Part shown: in pieces, positions 13,405-18,012 of the stretch
Layout of the letters: the number at the start of each line of letters is the position of its first letter
Position numbering within the stretch: the stretch's first letter is position 1
Assembly (NCBI GenBank): GCA_031287295.1
Contig: JAITTH010000007.1
Span: forward strand, 1 to 18,012
Direction: 5' to 3'
Source: Eubacteriales Family XIII. Incertae Sedis bacterium
GTDB lineage: Bacteria > Bacillota > Clostridia > Peptostreptococcales > Anaerovoracaceae
DNA length: 18,012 nt
Position numbers and translations under genes: made by a program
The notes under the pieces: model-generated
What the model saw: only the letters and a program-made list of their open reading frames with translations
Databases searched by the model: none
Told to the model about the DNA's origin: nothing

Positions 13405-14292
13405 TTATCCCTTCTCCGCAATTTTAATTCTACTACAATCAAGACCTTCACAGCCTTCCGGTAAATTAAGTAGATCCCCCTGAGATACAAGATACATAAA
13501 ACTACTTATCTCATCCCCTTGATGAGCAATGGCACTTAATATATCGGAACTCCTCTTTTGCATAATTTTTCTTGTCCCCTCTGGCTGTTTATAGACCAAT
13601 TCATGATTACATTCGCCCCATGCCTCCTCAAATATCGTCCGCACTTGAATTTCAATAAATACGTTCTTATATCGGATGACGTAATGAATACTCCTATAAT
13701 TACTATGACTTTTTGATTGAACAGGTTTGATGCTATTATCATTTTCTTTAGAATATATGCTGTCATCATCTCCACTTCTGTAATACGCAACAGGTATTTC
13801 AACAAAACAGCGGAAAGACTCATTTTTGTCTTTATAAAAATCAACATTCTCTGCAGAAGGCGGAGCATAGTCATCTTCACCCCTATTGACATCAAAGATA
13901 ATCCTCAGCCACTTATGCACACTTTCCCATTCATGTTTGAATCGAAGAATCAATCTGGCTCCAATTAAATCAGTTACTAAAAAATCATAATTGCCGGGAG
14001 TGAGACTTCCATACTTCTCATTATTCTCAAACTTTTTTACAATGATTTTTTGAATTAGACTTACTGGGTCTTTGATTCTAATCCGAATTGAATGGACATC
14101 TTCTATTCCATTCAGTTCCAATAACAAATCTTCACTTACTTTTTTAAGGATACTTTTTCTCTCTGAATATTTATCTAAAATGCTTTTACAATCATCCCAA
14201 GAAAACAAGTTGTTTTTTTCGAGATGTTCCATTTTATCCTGAAGATCTATAGTGTTGAGTATTCTTTCTTTGTCTAGGGAAACAATTGACAT
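13405..14292 (-). CDS. RelA/SpoT-domain nucleotide pyrophosphokinase (small alarmone synthetase, possible toxSAS)
   Basis: Transfers pyrophosphate from ATP to a ribose 3'-OH, either of GDP/GTP (alarmone) or, in toxic relatives, of tRNA. The 295-aa protein has the intact synthetase core: SIRIRIKDPVSLIQKI (residues 68-83), TDLIGARLI with Mg-binding Asp108 and Arg113, SNYRSIHYVI with the stacking Tyr199, and IEIQVRTIFEEAWGECNHE with catalytic Glu214. An acidic low-complexity insert (about 138-196) separates the two halves of the core. A helical tail of about 50 residues ends it. There is no HD, TGS or ACT domain, so it is not the housekeeping Rel. The start is ATG 14292 with AAGGA 6 nt upstream. 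The gene is AT-rich (about a third GC) and heads a coupled four-gene operon that ends in an HD hydrolase. Confidence 0.9.
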   Translation of the reverse strand: MSIVSLDKERILNTIDLQDKMEHLEKNNLFSWDDCKSILDKYSERKSILKKVSEDLLLELNGIEDVHSIRIRIKDPVSLIQKIIVKKFENNEKYGSLTPGNYDFLVTDLIGARLILRFKHEWESVHKWLRIIFDVNRGEDDYAPPSAENVDFYKDKNESFRCFVEIPVAYYRSGDDDSIYSKENDNSIKPVQSKSHSNYRSIHYVIRYKNVFIEIQVRTIFEEAWGECNHELVYKQPEGTRKIMQKRSSDILSAIAHQGDEISSFMYLVSQGDLLNLPEGCEGLDCSRIKIAEKG

Positions 14293-14351
14293 GCCAAATC
14301 CTTTTATTGCTGCATGTTGTATAATATATAGCCCCTACGAACTATATGTTT

Positions 14352-14380
14352 ATACTACTCTCAGATTGCATTTCTGTCAA
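14352..14380 (-). promoter_or_regulatory. Promoter of the RelA/SpoT operon
   Basis: TTGACA (14380-14375), a 17-nt spacer and TAGTAT (14357-14352) on the minus strand. The -35 touches the stop codon of the truncated exonuclease gene (14377). The leader before ATG 14292 is about 50 nt. Confidence 0.6.
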
Positions 14381-14805
14381 CAATGGAGCATGACACCGAC
14401 GGGCGAGCCGTGTTGTTGTGCAAATACTTTCATTACATCAAAATACTGTTTACCCACGAACGAAATCCCTATTGAGCGCAGAAAGATTTGGTCGAATGCG
14501 AAATTGTACGCTACAAGCAAGTCCGCCTCATCGATAATTCCTTGAATTTCTTTACGAAAAGTCCTTGCCGAATCTTTGCCTTCTACCATATCGGGAGATA
14601 TCCCATGTACTCGTTGCGCTGATGCCCACGTACTTATTCGTTCGGGTTTAAACATCTCGTTAAAGCGAGTACGTCCTTCGCCGTCTATCATCGCCAGCTG
14701 TAGAATTTCCTGCACTATATCTGCGCTGTTCCGATAGCTTTTCGGGAATCCCGTGGTTTCGGTATCGAATATCAATATTTTATTCTTGTTGCTTATGAAT
14801 GACAC
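14377..14805 (-). CDS. DEDD-type 3'-5' exonuclease (DnaQ-like), C-terminally truncated
   Basis: Exonuclease of the DnaQ/PolC-epsilon fold. The 142-aa product has the Exo I motif FDTETTG (with the first catalytic Asp and Glu) and Exo II VAYNFAFDQIFL (NxxFD). It stops at about the point where the family normally continues toward Exo III (HxxxxD), so two catalytic residues are missing and activity is unlikely. It starts at GTG 14805 with AGGAG 4 nt upstream. The break coincides with the promoter of the RelA/SpoT operon, which suggests that the AT-rich operon was inserted into this gene. I found no 3' remnant on the other side of the operon. It is best regarded as a probable pseudogene. Confidence 0.75.
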   Translation of the reverse strand: MSFISNKNKILIFDTETTGFPKSYRNSADIVQEILQLAMIDGEGRTRFNEMFKPERISTWASAQRVHGISPDMVEGKDSARTFRKEIQGIIDEADLLVAYNFAFDQIFLRSIGISFVGKQYFDVMKVFAQQHGSPVGVMLHC

Positions 14806-14826
14806 CGATCTCCTTCAAAAAATAAA

Positions 14827-14997
14827 TTACTCTCTTTTTGTGTTAATCACTTCCCCGTGACCGTTTCTGCGTGCACCTTGGCGCACGATTTCCCTAGAAT
14901 CTTTTAAAGTTTTGACATTCTTTTCTGTGTTGCGTTTGTTAATACCAAGCTCGACAACAAGTGCCTCCATCGTGGTTCTCTGACATGATAACCAGAT
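14827..14997 (-). pseudogene. Remnant of a winged-helix C-terminal domain
   Basis: An open frame of about 56 codons between the exonuclease and the methyltransferase reads MEALVVELGINKRNTEKN, then VKTLKDSREIVRQGARRNGH. This is the recognition-helix pattern at the C-terminus of Fic-associated or AlbA/AAA_4-type putative transcriptional regulators, which usually read GINKRTVEKNIKKLKE. No N-terminal part is present and there is no ribosome binding site of note at the ATG at 14970. It is read as a decayed 3' end of a lost gene. Confidence 0.5.
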
Positions 14998-15000
14998 TCA

Positions 15001-15681
15001 TTAATAAAGTTTATTGTATTCATCAGATACGTAACTCTTTCCTCTTTTCCTCGCTTCCAAATATACCAGAGGGAAAGCTGCTCGCATTACCGACCAATTA
15101 TCTACATCAAATCCATTGGTGCCAACAAAAGACACATATTCCTCCGGCGTCCATTTTTGGTATGTCTCAAATCCGATTCGTTTTAGAATGCTTGCACTGA
15201 GATTCCAAGTGCTCTTCTTTAAATGTCCATGTGTGAAATTCGGGGCAATAAGAAATCCGTTATTCTTTAGCACTCTTGATATTTCAAACAAAGCCTTTTG
15301 TGGTTCAGGCATAATATGCAGCGCATTCGAGATGATTACCGCATCAAATGAGTTGTCAGCAAATGAGAGTGCTGTGGCATCTTCATTTTGGAATACAAGA
15401 TTTTGAGGTTTGCTCTTTTTGTTTGCCGTTTCTATCATCTTCGGGGAGAAGTCTGTCGCAACGATAGAGTGAACGGACGAAGCGATATTCAACGCAATCA
15501 AGCCCGTTCCTGTTGCGACTTCCAAGACATCCATATCTTTGGTAAGCGTTGCAGACATCCGCCGATACATCTCAGCATAGGCAGCTTTGCTTGTACGGGC
15601 TATTTCAAAGTCATATAGCCTTGCGTAGCGATTCCAAAACCACCTATTATCGCTTTTGTCACGACCCCTATGACCAAGCAT
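15001..15681 (-). CDS. Class I SAM-dependent methyltransferase (UbiE/PmtA-like)
   Basis: Small-molecule or lipid methyltransferase of 226 aa. Motif I is DVLEVATGTGLIALN (51-65); the acidic end of strand 2 is VATDFSPKMIE. Post-motif DATALSFADNSFDAVIISNALHIMPEP and LKNNGFLIAPNFTHG follow, as in UbiE and phosphatidylethanolamine N-methyltransferases. The N-terminus FWNRYARLYD is also typical of that group. The start at ATG 15681 has only a weak ribosome binding site, and no clear promoter is seen upstream. The substrate is unknown. It lies in a stretch of gene remnants and a MITE, so it may be a passenger, but its reading frame is intact. Confidence 0.85.
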   Translation of the reverse strand: MLGHRGRDKSDNRWFWNRYARLYDFEIARTSKAAYAEMYRRMSATLTKDMDVLEVATGTGLIALNIASSVHSIVATDFSPKMIETANKKSKPQNLVFQNEDATALSFADNSFDAVIISNALHIMPEPQKALFEISRVLKNNGFLIAPNFTHGHLKKSTWNLSASILKRIGFETYQKWTPEEYVSFVGTNGFDVDNWSVMRAAFPLVYLEARKRGKSYVSDEYNKLY

Positions 15682-15774
15682 CCATTTGCCAAGAGCGTAT
15701 TGATACGTTCATCTTCTCAATCCTTCCACAGTCAAGTTTTTTCACAACACAAGTGTAATGCATAGCACATCTAC

Positions 15775-16052
15775 TAGCCTCATGTGACAAAGTAAGAAAA
15801 CGGTTTCAAGTGGTAAATTTCGGGTGTTACTGTGTTAGGCTCGTTTGACATAGCACCATATGCCCAAACTCACCTGCCTTGCATCACCCTGAAATTGTAT
15901 CACTTGAAACTCATGGACCGCAATGAGCCAAATTTTGCGATAAGCAAGGCCGCAGGACGAAAGCGTACCCGTTAGGTACGGTGAGGACAAGAACATAGCT
16001 GATCGTGAAATTTGTCCATTTGCAGCGTTTATTACTTTGTCACATGAGGCTA
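15775..16052. mobile_element. MITE-like element with 21-bp perfect terminal inverted repeats
   Basis: A 278-bp non-coding unit. TAGCCTCATGTGACAAAGTA and one more A at the left (15775-15795) is the exact reverse complement of 16032-16052. The similarity continues imperfectly inward for about 20 bp. The outermost TA on both sides may be a duplicated TA target, as for IS630/Tc1-mariner-type transposases. Inside are a second inverted pair (15803-15830 against 15881-15910, with GTTTCAAGTG/CACTTGAAAC perfect) and a hairpin CGTACC-CGTTA-GGTACG (15964-15980). No transposase is encoded, so it would need one supplied in trans. The 97-codon frame crossing it on the minus strand is not a gene. The element and the 70 bp beyond it fill the gap between the methyltransferase and the XRE gene. 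Confidence 0.75.
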
Positions 16053-16122
16053 TAACACTGCACATTGCCAACTCCCTATGCTTGCGTGCGGGATAAAATT
16101 TCACATTCAAGCCACCAATCGC

Positions 16123-16152
16123 TTGCAAACGTATGTTCTTTCTTGTTATAAT
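16123..16152 (+). promoter_or_regulatory. Extended -10 promoter of the XRE-type regulator
   Basis: TTGCAA (16123-16128), an 18-nt spacer and TATAAT (16147-16152), with TG one base before the -10 (TGTTATAAT). It lies 70 bp downstream of the MITE and about 40 nt before the ATG at 16201. Confidence 0.7.
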
Positions 16153-16200
16153 GTCCTATGAGCGTTAAGCCACTTGAATTGCGATTTGGAGATTTGCGAT

Positions 16201-16554
16201 ATGATCGACATGATATTCCCCGTTTTGGACATCCGCGCGACAGGACGAAACATAGACCGCCTGCGTCGCACGTGTGGCTATACCGTTAAGGAATTGCAAA
16301 CATTTTTGGGGCTGGCGGGACCGCAAGCAATCTACCAGTGGCAGTGGGGACGTCATCTGCCAAGTGTCGATCACCTATACGCCATCAGCACACTGTTTGG
16401 CGTTCCAATCGAACAGATCATAGTACCGCGCAATAGGGTTTCACGTGTCATCGTAAACAAAGCGATAATCGCATTGTTCCCAAATCTGTTCAGCTCAGGC
16501 GAGTACCCCCTCTTACTCACGATCCATAACGACGGAAACATATACGTATCGTAG
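16201..16554 (+). CDS. XRE-like helix-turn-helix protein
   Basis: Probable DNA-binding regulator of 117 aa. The helix-turn-helix covers about residues 14-70: GRNIDRLRRTCGYTVKELQTFLG, then PQAIYQWQWGRHLPSVDHLYAISTLFGVPIEQIIV. This pattern is typical of a common clostridial family. The C-terminal 40 residues are hydrophobic and of unknown role. The start at 16201 has GGAG at 16188-16191, 9 nt away; a TTG at 16174 in frame would precede the ribosome binding site. Its own strong extended -10 promoter lies upstream. It converges with the RNA ligase gene, 17 bp apart, so it is not part of that operon but could regulate it. Confidence 0.85.
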   Translation: MIDMIFPVLDIRATGRNIDRLRRTCGYTVKELQTFLGLAGPQAIYQWQWGRHLPSVDHLYAISTLFGVPIEQIIVPRNRVSRVIVNKAIIALFPNLFSSGEYPLLLTIHNDGNIYVS

Positions 16555-16585
16555 CCGATACCGGCGCGCACTTACACCTGCGCCG
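16546..16585. terminator. Two back-to-back hairpins between convergent XRE and RNA ligase genes
   Basis: GTATCG-TAGC-CGATAC (16546-16561, containing the XRE stop) is directly followed by CGGCGC...GCGCCG (16562-16585, overlapping the end of the ligase gene). They probably serve as a bidirectional transcription end, although no T-tract is present. Confidence 0.4.
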
Positions 16586-17663
16586 AAATCAATTCCGATA
16601 TCCTGCCCGGCGGACGGCCAAACAGCCATTCACGTGGCGATGCATTCTTACCGTCAAGAATTGCAAAGATACAAGCAGGACATCTTGTCTTTGTCACAAC
16701 CGCTGCCATTGATTTTCGGTCGGAAAATCGCATTGCCAAAATTGCCTTGACTTCGCGATTCAGTGCCACGCAAAAACTGTTTATCCGCTCCTCTGTGCAG
16801 GAAATAATCGACTCATATTCCGGAAAATAGGATAGGAATTCTTTTTGCTCATTTTCAATAATCAACGTGATGATGTGCTTTTCGGTCGAAATCCCCTGAA
16901 CCATGTGGTTTAGCAATACATATTTCGGGGATTTCACCTTGACCCGCTGATAAAAACCATCAACAATAACAAACCCTTCCTCGTTATCGTCCAAACTCTG
17001 TGCTGCCTCAATTACTTCATCGAGATTGTGCATATCAAATCGTCGGGGCTTAGGAATTCCGATATTCAACTCGCGTTCTTCAAATGTCGTGTTGTTTCGC
17101 GCACCGATATGCCAAATCGACAACATCGGATATCGCACAACGACCCTGTTGTATGGAGAAGTTAATTCGAACAGATAGGTGAATGCAGGATCCAGCGCAG
17201 ATAAAACAACTCCTGTGTCCTGCCATGCCTTCCAAAACAATGTACACAGATCGGTTTTTCCCTGTCCTTCTATGAAAACACTGGAAATCTTTGCTTTCCG
17301 CGCATCGATTTCACTGTTGCTCGAAACATGCCATATGTCGCGATTGTGCCAAAGCTTTATGATGGAACCATCCATTTTTTCCTGAACAACGGCGGTCGCC
17401 CAATCAATATCAGGAACATAAGATTCGCCGTAATTTCCGAACTTGAAAAACGGAACGCATACAGGACGATATCGATCTGACTCGTCAAAAATAATGCCAC
17501 GGCACTCCCTTACGATTTGCAAATTGAAGTCAGATCGAATCTGATCATATTTCAGCAAAACATAGTTTTCCAGGCGCTTCACCTTGATAAAATACGGCGC
17601 TTCCGTAATCACATTCTCCCAGTCGAGATTGTTTTGAATGAACTTTATTATCTCCAAATCCAT
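16572..17663 (-). CDS. ATP-dependent RNA ligase (T4 Rnl1-like)
   Basis: Nucleotidyltransferase that seals broken RNA through a ligase-AMP intermediate. The 363-aa protein shows the ligase motifs in order: RECRGIIFDE (52-61, typical of T4 Rnl1-type proteins), motif I EKMDGSII with nucleophile Lys96, motif IIIa YLFELTSPYNRVVV (Glu166), motif IV NEEGFVIV (Glu229) and motif V RVKVKSPKYV (Lys242, Lys244). The C-terminal 110 residues are less conserved. The start is ATG 17663; AAGGAG lies well upstream, so translation initiation looks weak. A second, different RNA ligase gene ends 68 bp before it on the same strand. Tandem ligases suggest an RNA repair cassette. No kinase/phosphatase end-healing gene is visible within the window. 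Confidence 0.88.
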   Translation of the reverse strand: MDLEIIKFIQNNLDWENVITEAPYFIKVKRLENYVLLKYDQIRSDFNLQIVRECRGIIFDESDRYRPVCVPFFKFGNYGESYVPDIDWATAVVQEKMDGSIIKLWHNRDIWHVSSNSEIDARKAKISSVFIEGQGKTDLCTLFWKAWQDTGVVLSALDPAFTYLFELTSPYNRVVVRYPMLSIWHIGARNNTTFEERELNIGIPKPRRFDMHNLDEVIEAAQSLDDNEEGFVIVDGFYQRVKVKSPKYVLLNHMVQGISTEKHIITLIIENEQKEFLSYFPEYESIISCTEERINSFCVALNREVKAILAMRFSDRKSMAAVVTKTRCPACIFAILDGKNASPREWLFGRPPGRISELISAQV

Positions 17664-17731
17664 TTTGCTATTAACCGTGTTTTCCCACGAGATTACACTC
17701 CTTACACTCTATCAAGATTCTCTATGCTGTC

Positions 17732-18012
17732 TCAATCCTTCTCCTTCAACAGTGCGTCGTTGTTTAGCACCTTGAATGAGACGGTGTGGGGTTGCATGCT
17801 GTTTCGTACCACGATGCCTTCTTTGTCGAGACCGCTCGGATATTTGCCTCTTGCTTTCTCGAGCAGTTCAGAAAGGTCGTAACCGAAATCTGTGCCTTCC
17901 TCTTCAAGGGGAACCGTCAGGACGCTGATTGCATCACAGAAATCCACCATCTCTCGATAAGAAACGTAGCGATCCTCATCCACGTCTTTGCAATCAAAGA
18001 CATACCATTCAT
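17732..18012 (-). CDS. RNA ligase family protein (PF09414-like), N-terminus outside window
   Basis: Only the last 93 codons are inside the window; the frame is open to the right edge. The visible part reads EWYVFDCKDVDEDRYVSYRE, then a helical segment with KARGKYPSG, then motif IV DKEGIVVR and motif V SFKVLNNDALLKEKD before the stop. The EGIVVR...SFKVLNN pair is typical of the Rnl2/DRB0094-type RNA ligase group and unlike the Rnl1-type gene downstream. The active-site Lys must lie outside. It is followed 68 bp later by the Rnl1-like gene, probably in one operon. Confidence 0.8.
   Translation of the reverse strand, partial: EWYVFDCKDVDEDRYVSYREMVDFCDAISVLTVPLEEEGTDFGYDLSELLEKARGKYPSGLDKEGIVVRNSMQPHTVSFKVLNNDALLKEKD

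Noticed and set aside
15835..16128. 97-codon minus-strand ORF across the MITE
   Set aside because: It lies largely inside the inverted-repeat element, runs through one terminal repeat and has no credible ribosome binding site or domain. It is a chance frame of the repeat.

Overview
The window looks like chromosomal DNA of a low-to-mid GC Bacillota (Firmicutes, probably Clostridia-like). The evidence is strong GGAGG-type ribosome binding sites, sigma-A-like TTGACA/TATAAT promoters, and the protein flavour of MutY, CadC/ArsR and the XRE-type regulator. The genus cannot be named from the sequence. No tRNA or rRNA was seen.

The left part (about 1-12,150) is mostly ordinary chromosome with a theme of ion homeostasis and DNA repair. 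It starts with the 5' part of an ammonium transporter gene (minus), then a manganese exporter mntP (plus). Next come a CadA/ZntA-type P-type metal ATPase and its ArsR/CadC-type repressor (both minus). Each of these two has a nearly identical palindromic operator in front of it. A compact minus-strand repair operon follows: an alkyltransferase-like protein, MutY, and a hypoxanthine/uracil-DNA glycosylase, all overlapping. Divergent from it is a 1073-aa membrane hybrid histidine kinase with a MutT-like Nudix hydrolase behind it. On the minus strand there follow a GNAT acetyltransferase, a CDF metal transporter and a 34-residue membrane peptide gene. Degenerate palindromic repeats resembling type I-E CRISPR repeats flank the peptide gene.

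The right part (about 12,150-18,012) is accessory DNA. Its centre is an AT-rich, tightly coupled minus-strand operon at 12,207-14,292: a RelA/SpoT-type nucleotide synthetase, a 64-aa unknown protein, a 195-aa unknown helical protein, and a small RSH-type HD hydrolase. A synthetase paired with its own hydrolase is the layout of some toxic small alarmone synthetase (toxSAS) toxin-antitoxin modules, so this is the best candidate here for an undescribed system. Immediately upstream lie a C-terminally truncated DEDD exonuclease, a winged-helix gene remnant and a SAM methyltransferase, which suggests repeated insertion and decay.

Further right is a 278-bp MITE-like element with perfect 21-bp terminal inverted repeats bounded by TA. 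Seventeen bases of the same repeat also form the end of mntP 14 kb away. After it come an XRE-type regulator (plus) and, convergent to it, two ATP-dependent RNA ligase genes in tandem (minus), the second cut by the window edge. A nucleotide-modifying toxin candidate near two RNA ligases suggests an RNA damage/repair or defence neighbourhood, but that link is inference.
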